The notes below the pieces were generated by a model. It did not search any database and was not told the DNA's origin. It was given only the letters and a program-made list of their open reading frames with translations. Shown piece by piece: positions 41,562 through 49,334 of a stretch of 64,000 bases of DNA; the stretch's first letter is position 1, and the number at the start of each line of letters is the position of its first letter. The DNA is from Thauera sedimentorum. Its GTDB lineage: Bacteria > Pseudomonadota > Gammaproteobacteria > Burkholderiales > Rhodocyclaceae. The position numbers and the translations under genes are program-made. The stretch spans positions 1,860,001 through 1,924,000 of the forward strand of contig NZ_JACTAH010000001.1 of the NCBI RefSeq assembly GCF_014489115.1. The letters run 5' to 3'.

Positions 41562-41680
41562 TCCGGCCCGGCCGTCGTCCGGCCGGCCTCGAAGCGCCGC
41601 AGCGCGTTGCGGTAGCCGCGCGTGGCGAACACCGCCACCGCGAGCAGGATCAGCACGAACACCGTCAGTTTGAACGCCAC
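41540..41680 (-). CDS. Putative small single-helix membrane protein
   Basis: A possible 46-residue protein from a GTG at 41680 with a good GGGGAG site 8 nt upstream. It begins VAFKLTVFVLILLAVAVFAT, a clear transmembrane helix, followed by a positively charged RGYRNALRRFEAG tail that would face the cytosol. The downstream half overlaps the end of the convergent hypothetical gene by 22 bp. No homologue recognised. Support is the ribosome binding site and helix-plus-basic pattern; it could be spurious. Confidence 0.5.
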   Translation of the reverse strand: MAFKLTVFVLILLAVAVFATRGYRNALRRFEAGRTTAGPDQGDGSG

Positions 41681-41712
41681 CCCTTCACTCCCCCGTGCCC
41701 TTCGCTGTTGCG

Positions 41713-42104
41713 TGCAGAAGCGGCCTTGGCCGCGATGCCGCGCGCCGAAGAACCGACGCCGCAATCGCGGGCAAGCCCGCTCCTACCCAAGGCATGCCTG
41801 CCCCGCCCGCTCGGCCTCCGGCGCCGCCGCTATTGCCGACAGCCTGTTACCTGCTGTAGGAGCGGCCTTGGCCGCGATGCCACGCGCCGGAGAACGGACG
41901 CCGCAATCGCGGGCAAGCCCGCTCCTACCAAAGGCATGCCTGCCCCACCCGCTCGGCCTCCAGCGCCGCCGCTATTGCCGACTGCCTGTTACCTGCTGTA
42001 GGAGCGGCCTTGGCCGCGATGCCGCACGCCGGAGAACCGGCGCCGCAATCGCGGGCAAGCCCGCTCCTACCGGTGGCAAGCCTAGCCTACCCGTTCGACG
42101 ATGA
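41713..42104. repeat. Tandem repeat, 142-bp period, about 2.6 copies, each with a REP-like palindrome
   Basis: Element cores start at 41713, 41855 and 41997, exactly 142 bp apart. Each unit has a left arm with AGCGGCCTTGGCCGCGATGC and a right arm of the other subtype (ATCGCGGGCAAGCCCGCTCC). The first two are followed by a ~65-bp spacer starting GGCATGCCTGCCCC. After the third, the spacer position is taken by the end of thrC: 42075-42104 matches the spacer start at about 20 of 30 positions, of which 42082-42104 is thrC coding sequence. No other gene is seen in this 400-bp gap. Confidence 0.88.
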
Positions 42105-43524
42105 AGCGTTTGACCGCCTCGACGTCCGGCGCCATTACCTCGACGCGCTGCGGCAGGCGCTCGATGCCTTCGAGATCCGCGGGGCGCTCGGGCTCGCGGC
42201 CCAGGGCCTCGCGGATGGTCTCGGCGAACTTCACCGGCAGCGCGGTTTCCAGCACCAGCAGCGGCACGCCGGCCGGCAGCTCGGCGGCGCGCTCCCAGGC
42301 CACCTTCACACCGTCGGCGGTGTGGGTGTCGATCATCACGCCGTACTGCTCGAACACCTTGCGGATGGTGGCCAGGCGGTCGGCATGGCTGCTCGCCCCG
42401 GAGACGAAGCCGAAGTCGCCGATACGGGCGAAGTCGGCGGATGCGGACAGGTCGAAGGCGCGCCCGGCATCCACCTCGGCCCACAGCGCGGCAACCTTCT
42501 GCGGGTCGCGGCCGACCAAGTCGAAGACGAAGCGCTCGAAGTTCGACGCCTTGGAGATGTCCATCGACGGGCTGGAGGTGACATGCGTCTCAGCGGTCTT
42601 GCGCGGGCGGTACACGCCGCTGCGGAAGAACTCGTCGAGCACGTCGTTCTCGTTGGTGGCGAGGATCAGCTTGGCCACCGGCAGGCCCATCATGCGCGCG
42701 ATGTGGCCGGCGCAGATGTTGCCGAAGTTGCCCGAGGGCACGCAGAAGGCCACCTGCTGGTCGTTGGATTCGGTGGCGCCGAAGTAGCCCTTGAAGTAAT
42801 ACACGATCTGCGCCGCGACCCGCGCCCAGTTGATCGAATTGACCGCGCCGATCTTGTGCTGCGCCTTGAAGGCGGCGTCGTTGGACACTGCCTTCACGAT
42901 GTCCTGGGCGTCGTCGAACATGCCGGTGACGGCGATGTTGTAGATGTTGTCGTCCTGCAGGGAATACATCTGCGCGCGCTGGAAGGCGCTCATCTTGCCG
43001 TGCGGCGAGAGCATGAAGACGCGCACGCCGTGCTTGCCGCGCATCGCGTATTCGGCTGCCGAGCCGGTGTCGCCCGAGGTCGCGCCGAGGATGTTGATGC
43101 TCTGCCCGCGCTTGTCCAGCACGTACTCGAACAGGTTGCCGAGCAGCTGCATGGCCATGTCCTTGAAGGCCAGCGTGGGACCGTTGGACAGTTCCAGCAG
43201 ACCCAGCTTGCGGTCTTCCAGCCAATGCACCGGGGTGATCTCGGCGGTGTCGTCGCCGGGGCGTGCGTGGCAGTACACCGCGGCGGTGTAGGTCTTGTCG
43301 CAGATGGCTTTGAGATCCGCCGGCGGGATGTCGGTGATGAACTTCGATAGGATCTCGAAGGCCAGCTCGGCGTAGGAGAGCTGGCGCCAGGCGTCCAGCT
43401 CGGCGCGGCTGACCTGCGGGTAGGTTTCCGGCAGGTAGAGGCCGCCGTCCGGCGCGAGGCCGCCGAGCAGGATGTCGCAGAATTCGGGCCGGCCGGCGTG
43501 GCCGCGGGTGGAGAGATATTTCAC
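42082..43524 (-). CDS. thrC: Threonine synthase
   Basis: A 480-residue PLP enzyme converting O-phosphohomoserine to threonine. It starts MKYLSTRGHAGRPEFCDILL, and the PLP Lys lies in PTLAFKDMAMQLLGNLFEY. The phosphate-binding ATSGDTGSAAEYAM and SVSNDAAF-type region are present. It is the long class (as in E. coli and yeast). It is the last gene of alaA-hom-dtd-thrC, 37 bp after dtd. The 3' end abuts the tandem repeat. Confidence 0.97.
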   Translation of the reverse strand: MKYLSTRGHAGRPEFCDILLGGLAPDGGLYLPETYPQVSRAELDAWRQLSYAELAFEILSKFITDIPPADLKAICDKTYTAAVYCHARPGDDTAEITPVHWLEDRKLGLLELSNGPTLAFKDMAMQLLGNLFEYVLDKRGQSINILGATSGDTGSAAEYAMRGKHGVRVFMLSPHGKMSAFQRAQMYSLQDDNIYNIAVTGMFDDAQDIVKAVSNDAAFKAQHKIGAVNSINWARVAAQIVYYFKGYFGATESNDQQVAFCVPSGNFGNICAGHIARMMGLPVAKLILATNENDVLDEFFRSGVYRPRKTAETHVTSSPSMDISKASNFERFVFDLVGRDPQKVAALWAEVDAGRAFDLSASADFARIGDFGFVSGASSHADRLATIRKVFEQYGVMIDTHTADGVKVAWERAAELPAGVPLLVLETALPVKFAETIREALGREPERPADLEGIERLPQRVEVMAPDVEAVKRFIVERVG

Positions 43525-43561
43525 GACGGAGTCCTTGGTCTTCGTGAGGCGGGCGGCGCGC

Positions 43562-44023
43562 TTACTCGCGCGCCCGTGAGTCGATCATCAGGGTTACCGG
43601 GCCATCGTTTTCCAGATGGACCCGCATGTGGGCGCCGAACACCCCGGTCGGCACCGCGCGGCCAAAGGCCTGCGACAGGCGGGCGACGAAACCGTCGAAC
43701 AGCGGCCCGGCCAGCTCGGGTGGCGCGGCGCGGCTCCACGACGGGCGGTTGCCCTTGCGGGTGGAGGCGAACAGGGTGAACTGGCTGACTGCCAGCAGCT
43801 CGCCACCGACCTCCTGCACGCAGCGGTTCATCACCCCGGCCTCATCGTCGAACAGGCGCAGGCGCAGCAGCTTGCCCACCATCCAGTCCTGGTCCGCGGC
43901 ATCCTCGGGCGCATCCGCGCCTTCGAAGCCGGTCAGCAACAGCAGGCCGGGGCCGATGGCGCCGGTGACGCGCCCATCGACCTCGACCCGCGCGGCGCGC
44001 ACGCGCTGCACCAGCACCCGCAC
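43562..44023 (-). CDS. dtd: D-aminoacyl-tRNA deacylase
   Basis: A 153-residue proofreading enzyme that removes D-amino acids (and Gly from tRNA-Ala). Both active-site motifs are intact: [12 protein letters not shown] and [12 protein letters not shown]. It begins [24 protein letters not shown]. Unusually it sits inside the threonine pathway operon, 12 bp after hom and 37 bp before thrC, so it should be made together with them. Confidence 0.96.
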   Translation of the reverse strand: MRVLVQRVRAARVEVDGRVTGAIGPGLLLLTGFEGADAPEDAADQDWMVGKLLRLRLFDDEAGVMNRCVQEVGGELLAVSQFTLFASTRKGNRPSWSRAAPPELAGPLFDGFVARLSQAFGRAVPTGVFGAHMRVHLENDGPVTLMIDSRARE

Positions 44024-44035
44024 GCCCTGCCCCGC

Positions 44036-45346
44036 TTACTGCAGGTTTTCCAGGCGCAGGCGGGTGACCTTGCCGCACACCACCGGCAGCGCCTCGATCT
44101 TGGCGATCGCGGCGTTGGCGTTCTTCTCCACCGTCTGGTGGGTCAGCATGATGATGTCGGTCTGCGACTCGCCCTCGGCCGGCTCCTTCTGGATCATGGC
44201 GTCGATGGAGATGTCGCTGTCGGCCAGGATGCGGGTGATGTCGGCCAGCACGCCCGGCTTGTCCTCGACGCGCATGCGCAGGTAGTAGGAGGTGAGCACT
44301 TCCTCGATCGGCAGCACGGCGATGTCCTGCACCTGATCCGGCTGGAAGGCCAGATGCGGCACGCGGTGCTCGGGGTCGGCAGTGTGCAGGCGGGTGATAT
44401 CCACCAGGTCGGCGATCACCGCGGAAGCGGTGGGTTCGGCACCCGCGCCCTTGCCGTAGTACAGCGTGGCGCCGACCGCGTCGGCCTGCACCAGCACCGC
44501 GTTCATCGCGCCTTCGACGTTGGCGATGAGGCGCTTTTCCGGGATCAGCGTGGGATGCACGCGCAGTTCCACGCCGTTGTCGCGCTTCCTGGCGATGCCC
44601 AGCAGCTTGATGCGGTAGCCCAGCTGTTCGGCGTAGTTGATGTCGGCCGACTCCAGCTTGGTAATGCCCTCGACGTAGGCCTTGTCGAACTGCATCGGGA
44701 TGCCGAAGGCGATCGCGCTCATGATGGTGGCCTTGTGCGCGGCGTCCACGCCCTCGATGTCGAAGGTCGGGTCGGCCTCGGCGTAGCCCAGCGCCTGCGC
44801 TTCCTTGAGCACCTCGGCGAAGGGCAGGCCCTTGTCGCGCATCTCGGACAGGATGAAGTTGGTGGTGCCGTTGATGATGCCGGCCAGCCACTGGATGCGG
44901 TTGGCGGTGAGGCCTTCGCGCAGCGCCTTGATGATGGGGATACCGCCGGCCACTGCGGCCTCGAAGGCCACCATGACGCCCTTCTTCTGCGCCGCGGCGA
45001 AGATCTCGTTGCCATGCACCGCGAGCAGTGCCTTGTTGGCGGTGACCACGTGCTTGCCGTTCTCGATGGCCTTCAGCACCAGTTCCTTGGCCACGCCGTA
45101 GCCGCCGATGAGTTCGACGACGATGTCGATCTCGGGGTCACTCACCACCGCAAAGGCGTCGTCGGTCAGCTTGACGCCGCCACCGGTCACACCGCGGGCA
45201 TGCTCGAGGTTCTTGTCGGCCACCGCGGTAATGCGGATCGGCCGCCCGGCGCGCCGGGTGATTTCCTCTTCGTTACGTTTCAGAACGTTGAAGGTGCCGC
45301 CGCCGACGGTACCGATGCCCAGCAGGCCTACGTTGATCGGTTTCAT
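44036..45346 (-). CDS. hom: Homoserine dehydrogenase
   Basis: A 436-residue enzyme reducing aspartate semialdehyde to homoserine. N-terminal NAD(P) fold with VGLLGIGTVGGGTFNVL, catalytic region GIINGTTNFILSEM and EADPTFDIEGVDAAHK, and a C-terminal ACT domain (~355-425, SYYLRMRVEDKPGVLADIT) for threonine feedback. Monofunctional (no aspartokinase part), typical of beta-proteobacteria. Transcribed from the alaA side, 57 bp after it. Confidence 0.98.
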   Translation of the reverse strand: MKPINVGLLGIGTVGGGTFNVLKRNEEEITRRAGRPIRITAVADKNLEHARGVTGGGVKLTDDAFAVVSDPEIDIVVELIGGYGVAKELVLKAIENGKHVVTANKALLAVHGNEIFAAAQKKGVMVAFEAAVAGGIPIIKALREGLTANRIQWLAGIINGTTNFILSEMRDKGLPFAEVLKEAQALGYAEADPTFDIEGVDAAHKATIMSAIAFGIPMQFDKAYVEGITKLESADINYAEQLGYRIKLLGIARKRDNGVELRVHPTLIPEKRLIANVEGAMNAVLVQADAVGATLYYGKGAGAEPTASAVIADLVDITRLHTADPEHRVPHLAFQPDQVQDIAVLPIEEVLTSYYLRMRVEDKPGVLADITRILADSDISIDAMIQKEPAEGESQTDIIMLTHQTVEKNANAAIAKIEALPVVCGKVTRLRLENLQ

Positions 45347-45403
45347 GCAGTGTGTTTCCGTGTCGTCGTTGAATGGTTGGTGTGTTGTGCGCAGCCCAAG
45401 GGC

Positions 45404-46702
45404 TCAGTCGGTGCCGTGGCGCTTGCGGTAGTGCTCCAGGAAGCGGGCGATGCGGCCGATGGCGTCGCGCAGGTCGTCCTCGTGCGGCAGGAAGACCAGG
45501 CGGAAGTGATCGGGATGCGGCCAGTTGAAGCCGGAGCCCTGCACCAGCAGCACGCGCTCTTCTTCCAGCAGTTCGGCGATGAAGGCCTGGTCGTCCTCGA
45601 TCGGATACACCTTGGGGTCCAGGCGCGGGAACATGTACAGCGTGGCCTTGGGCTTGACGCAGCTCACCCCGGGGATGGCGTTGATCAGCTCGTAGGCCAG
45701 GTCGCGCTGGCGGCGCATGCGCCCGCCTTCGGCCACCAGGTCGTCGATGCTCTGGTAGCCGCCCAGCGCGGTCTGGATGGCGTACTGGCCGGGCACGTTG
45801 GCGCACAGGCGCATCGAGGCCAGCATGTTGAGGCCTTCGATGTAGTCGGTGGCGCGGCGCTTGTCGCCGCACACCACCATCCAGCCGGCACGGTAGCCGC
45901 AGGAGCGGTAGTTCTTGGACAGGCCGTTGAAGACGATGGTGAGCACGTCCTCGGACAGCGCGGCCAGCGAGGTGTGGGTGACGCCCTCGTACAGCACCTT
46001 GTCGTACACCTCGTCGGCGTAGAGAATCAGGTCGTGCTCGCGGGCGAGCTGGATGATCTCCCTCAGCACCTCGTCCGGGTACACCGCCCCGGTCGGGTTG
46101 TTGGGGTTGATCACCACGATGGCGCGGGTGTTCGGCGTGATCTTGGCGCGCATGTCGGCGATGTCCGGCAACCAGCCGGCGCCTTCGTCGCACAGGTAGT
46201 GCACCGGGCGCCCGCCGGACAGGCTCACCGCGGCGGTCCACAGCGGGTAGTCGGGCGCCGGCACCAGCACCTCGTCGCCGGCGTTGAGCAGTGCGTTCAT
46301 CGCCATCACGATCAGCTCGGACACCCCGTTGCCGATGTAGATGTCCTCGATGTCCACACCCTTGATGTGCTTCTGCTGGGTGTAGTGCATCACCGCCTTG
46401 CGCGCGGAGAAAATGCCCTTGGAGTCCGAATAGCCTGCCGAGTTGGGCAGGTTGCGGATCATGTCCATCTGGATCTCTTCGGGCGCGTCGAAGCCGAAGG
46501 CGGCCAGGTTGCCGATGTTCAGCTTGATGATCTTGTGGCCTTCGTCTTCCATCTGCTTGGCGCGGGTGAGCACCGGGCCGCGGATGTCGTAGCACACGTC
46601 GTTGAGCTTGGACGACTTGCGGACCGGACGGGCGGCGGCGGCCTCGGCCTTGACCGCCTCGGTGGGTGCCACAGCCAGGTTCAGGGGTTTCGCCGCTTTC
46701 AT
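45404..46702 (-). CDS. alaA: Alanine aminotransferase, AlaA type
   Basis: A 432-residue fold-type I PLP aminotransferase. The PLP Lys is in FNGLSKNYRSCGYRAGWMVV, and YIEGLNMLASMRLCANVPGQ plus TALGGYQSIDDL match E. coli AlaA closely, so it should interconvert pyruvate/glutamate and alanine. An N-terminal Ala-rich extension of ~35 residues precedes the core (VCYDIRGPVLTRAKQME). The frame continues upstream to 46870, but the ATG at 46702 (MKAAKPLNLAV) is the likely start. It is the first gene of the hom-dtd-thrC direction. Confidence 0.92.
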   Translation of the reverse strand: MKAAKPLNLAVAPTEAVKAEAAAARPVRKSSKLNDVCYDIRGPVLTRAKQMEDEGHKIIKLNIGNLAAFGFDAPEEIQMDMIRNLPNSAGYSDSKGIFSARKAVMHYTQQKHIKGVDIEDIYIGNGVSELIVMAMNALLNAGDEVLVPAPDYPLWTAAVSLSGGRPVHYLCDEGAGWLPDIADMRAKITPNTRAIVVINPNNPTGAVYPDEVLREIIQLAREHDLILYADEVYDKVLYEGVTHTSLAALSEDVLTIVFNGLSKNYRSCGYRAGWMVVCGDKRRATDYIEGLNMLASMRLCANVPGQYAIQTALGGYQSIDDLVAEGGRMRRQRDLAYELINAIPGVSCVKPKATLYMFPRLDPKVYPIEDDQAFIAELLEEERVLLVQGSGFNWPHPDHFRLVFLPHEDDLRDAIGRIARFLEHYRKRHGTD

Positions 46703-46884
46703 TTCCGTCGTCCTCGTCGTATCGTCCGCAGGTCGCTGCGGACATGCGTCTGCGCCCGGCCCGGGCGCAAAGAGTGCAATATTAGCCCCCCTGCCGCAGC
46801 GCGGCAATTTGCCCGGCGCGGCATGCCGGCACATCCGCCCTGCCCGGCCCGGCCGGTTTGTTTTTTCCACAGCAGAACCCCGCC

Positions 46885-47265
46885 ATGAAGCTCTACACCG
46901 ACCAGCCCGCCAACCTCAACATCGTCACCGGCTACGGCGACGATCACGTCCTGATCAACAAGCAGCGCCACGACGGCAACCTGCTGGTCACCCCGGACGA
47001 GATCCGCCCCGGCTGGGCGCCCGGCGGCTTCGCCGGCCTCACCGCCGACGACTTTGCTGCAGTGCGGGAGCTGCAGGTGCAGGTGGTCATCATCGGCACC
47101 GGCGCGCGCCAGCGCTTCCCCGCCCCGGCGCTGCTGCGTCCGCTGATCGAGGCCGGCATCGGTTTCGAGGTCATGGACCTGCCGGCCGCCTGCCGCACCT
47201 ACAACATCCTCGCCGGCGAAGGCCGCAAGGTGGTCGCCGCGCTGCTGTTCGACCCCGCAAGCTGA
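46885..47265 (+). CDS. Mth938-like domain protein (DUF498)
   Basis: A 126-residue protein of the Mth938/AAMDC-like fold. It starts MKLYTDQPANLNIVTGYGDD and contains VVIIGTGARQRFPAPALLRP and DLPAACRTYNILAGEGRKV, the core signature. Function unknown; eukaryotic relatives (NDUFAF3) assist complex I assembly. Divergent from alaA. The ATG at 46885 is preferred over 46858 because the conserved part begins there. Confidence 0.9.
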   Translation: MKLYTDQPANLNIVTGYGDDHVLINKQRHDGNLLVTPDEIRPGWAPGGFAGLTADDFAAVRELQVQVVIIGTGARQRFPAPALLRPLIEAGIGFEVMDLPAACRTYNILAGEGRKVVAALLFDPAS

Positions 47266-47345
47266 CGCAGGCGGCGGGCGCCGCGATTGTCAGCGCCCGC
47301 CTTCCTCCGCTACGCTGCGGTCATTCGTTCCCCCGCGGAGGCCTC

Positions 47346-47792
47346 ATGAATCTACCTGAGCTCACCCTGCCGGCCACCGGCGGCAATCCGGTTGCGCTGG
47401 GCGCCTTGAAAGGCGGCAAGGCCGTCATCTACTTCTACCCCAAGGACAACACCCCCGGCTGCACCAACGAAACCAAGGACTTCGGCGCCCTGCACGCCGA
47501 GTTCGCCGCCGCCGGCTGCCAGGTGTTCGGCGTCAGCCGCGACAGCCTGAAATCGCACGAGAACTTCAAGGCCAAGCTGGAACTGCCCTTCGAGCTGCTC
47601 TCGGATGCCGACGAGGCGCTGTGCAACGCCCTCGGCGTGATCAAGATGAAGAACATGTACGGCAAGCAGGTGCGCGGCATCGAGCGCTCAACCTTCGTGT
47701 TCGCCGCCGACGGCAGCCTCGCGCGCGAGTGGCGCGGCGTGAAGGTGCCCGGCCACGCCGCCGAAGTGCTCGAATTCGTCCGCAGCCTGTAA
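47346..47792 (+). CDS. bcp: Thiol peroxidase of the BCP/PrxQ family
   Basis: A 148-residue peroxiredoxin reducing hydroperoxides. Peroxidatic Cys39 lies in YPKDNTPGCTNETKDF. The usual resolving Cys five residues later is absent (Thr43-Lys44 there); Cys58 in AAAGCQVFGVS could serve or it may act as a 1-Cys enzyme. It begins MNLPELTLPATGGNPV and has GGAGG 5 nt upstream of the ATG. Independent of neighbours in function. Confidence 0.94.
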   Translation: MNLPELTLPATGGNPVALGALKGGKAVIYFYPKDNTPGCTNETKDFGALHAEFAAAGCQVFGVSRDSLKSHENFKAKLELPFELLSDADEALCNALGVIKMKNMYGKQVRGIERSTFVFAADGSLAREWRGVKVPGHAAEVLEFVRSL

Positions 47793-47832
47793 CAACGCCT
47801 ACCGCCGTCCAACCTGTCCAGCGAGCCGCCCG

Positions 47833-49251
47833 ATGACCAAACGCGTCACCCGCAGCACCAAGAGCCAGCCCGCCACCAAGCTGTTCGTCCTCGACACCAA
47901 CGTGCTGATGCACGACCCCACCAGCCTGTTCCGCTTCGAAGAGCACGACATCTACGTGCCGATCATGACGCTGGAAGAGTTGGACGCGAACAAGAAGGGC
48001 ATGAGCGAAGTCGCCCGCAACGCCCGCCAGGCCAGCCGCACGATGGACGACATCGTCACCTCCTCGCTGGACGACATGCACCAGGGCATCCCGCTGGACG
48101 AGCCCTCGCACGGGCTGGCCACCGGCAAGCTCTTCCTGCAGACCGAGGCGATCCGCATGGAGCTGCCCGAGGCGCTGCCCACCGCCAAGGGCGACAACCA
48201 GATCCTCGCGGTGGTGATGCACCTGGCCGAGCGCTTCCCCAAGCGCCCGGTGATCCTGGTGTCCAAGGACATCAACATGCGCATCAAGGCCCGCGCGCTG
48301 GGCCTGGCGGCGCAGGACTACTTCAACGACAAGGTGCTGGAGGATACCGACCTCCTGTACACCGGCACCCGCGAGCTGCCCGCCGACTTCTGGGACACCC
48401 ACGCCAAGGGCATGGAATCCTGGAAGGAGGAAAGCCACACCTTGTACCGCGTGACCGGCCCGCTGGCCGCCGAGTTGCTGACCAACGAGTTCGTCTACCA
48501 GGACGGCGAGCAGCCTCTGGAAGCCTGGGTCACCGAGAAGGCCGGGCGTACCGCGGTGCTGCAGACGCTCACCGACTATACCCACCAGAAGAACAACGTG
48601 TGGGGCATCACCGCGCGCAACCGCGAGCAAAACTTCGCGCTGAACCTGCTGATGAACCCGGAGATCGACTTCGTCTCCCTGCTCGGCCAGGCCGGCACCG
48701 GCAAGACCCTGCTGACCCTGGCGGCCAGCCTCACCCAGGTGCTGGAGACCAAGCGCTACTCCGAGATCATCATGACCCGGGTGACCGTGCCGGTGGGCGA
48801 GGACATCGGCTTCCTGCCCGGCACCGAGGAAGAGAAGATGGCCCCGTGGATGGGCGCGCTGGAGGACAACCTCGACGTGCTCAACGGCACCACCGGCGAG
48901 GGCGGCGAATGGGGGCGCGCGGCCACCCGCGACCTGATCCGCAGCCGCATCAAGATCAAGAGCCTCAACTTCATGCGCGGGCGCACCTTCATCAACAAGT
49001 TCCTGATCATCGACGAAGCGCAGAACCTCACCCCGAAGCAGATGAAGACCCTGATCACCCGCGCCGGCCCCGGCACCAAGGTGGTCTGCCTGGGCAACAT
49101 CGCGCAGATCGACACGCCCTACCTCACCGAGGGCAGTTCCGGCCTGACCTTCGCGGTGGACCGCTTCAAGGGCTGGACGCACTCGGGGCACATCACCCTG
49201 CAGCGCGGCGAGCGCTCGCGGCTGGCGGACTACGCGGCCGAGGTGTTGTAG
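47833..49251 (+). CDS. PIN-PhoH fusion protein (PhoH2-type)
   Basis: A 472-residue protein. The N-terminal PIN nuclease domain (~15-150, FVLDTNVLMHDPTSLFRF, acidic residues kept) is joined to a PhoH helicase-like ATPase (~235-470) with Walker A GQAGTGKTLLTLAASL and FLIIDEAQNLTPKQMK. PhoH2 proteins unwind and cleave RNA and occur in toxin-antitoxin-like settings; no antitoxin is seen here, so it is a housekeeping-type single gene 40 bp after the peroxiredoxin. Confidence 0.95.
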   Translation: MTKRVTRSTKSQPATKLFVLDTNVLMHDPTSLFRFEEHDIYVPIMTLEELDANKKGMSEVARNARQASRTMDDIVTSSLDDMHQGIPLDEPSHGLATGKLFLQTEAIRMELPEALPTAKGDNQILAVVMHLAERFPKRPVILVSKDINMRIKARALGLAAQDYFNDKVLEDTDLLYTGTRELPADFWDTHAKGMESWKEESHTLYRVTGPLAAELLTNEFVYQDGEQPLEAWVTEKAGRTAVLQTLTDYTHQKNNVWGITARNREQNFALNLLMNPEIDFVSLLGQAGTGKTLLTLAASLTQVLETKRYSEIIMTRVTVPVGEDIGFLPGTEEEKMAPWMGALEDNLDVLNGTTGEGGEWGRAATRDLIRSRIKIKSLNFMRGRTFINKFLIIDEAQNLTPKQMKTLITRAGPGTKVVCLGNIAQIDTPYLTEGSSGLTFAVDRFKGWTHSGHITLQRGERSRLADYAAEVL

Positions 49252-49334
49252 AACCTCCCTGCCGTGCCGGCGACTCACCCGCCGGTGCGGCAGATGCGGG
49301 ATAATCGCGTCATTCCAACGCGAATCCACGCGCC

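Noticed and set aside
41713-42104. Possible CRISPR-like array because of regular spacing
   Set aside because: Period 142 bp with repeated, not unique, spacers; a second REP tandem array.
43616-46888. 1090-codon plus-strand frame opposite alaA, hom and dtd
   Set aside because: Same antisense GC effect; no recognisable motif and the sense genes are certain.
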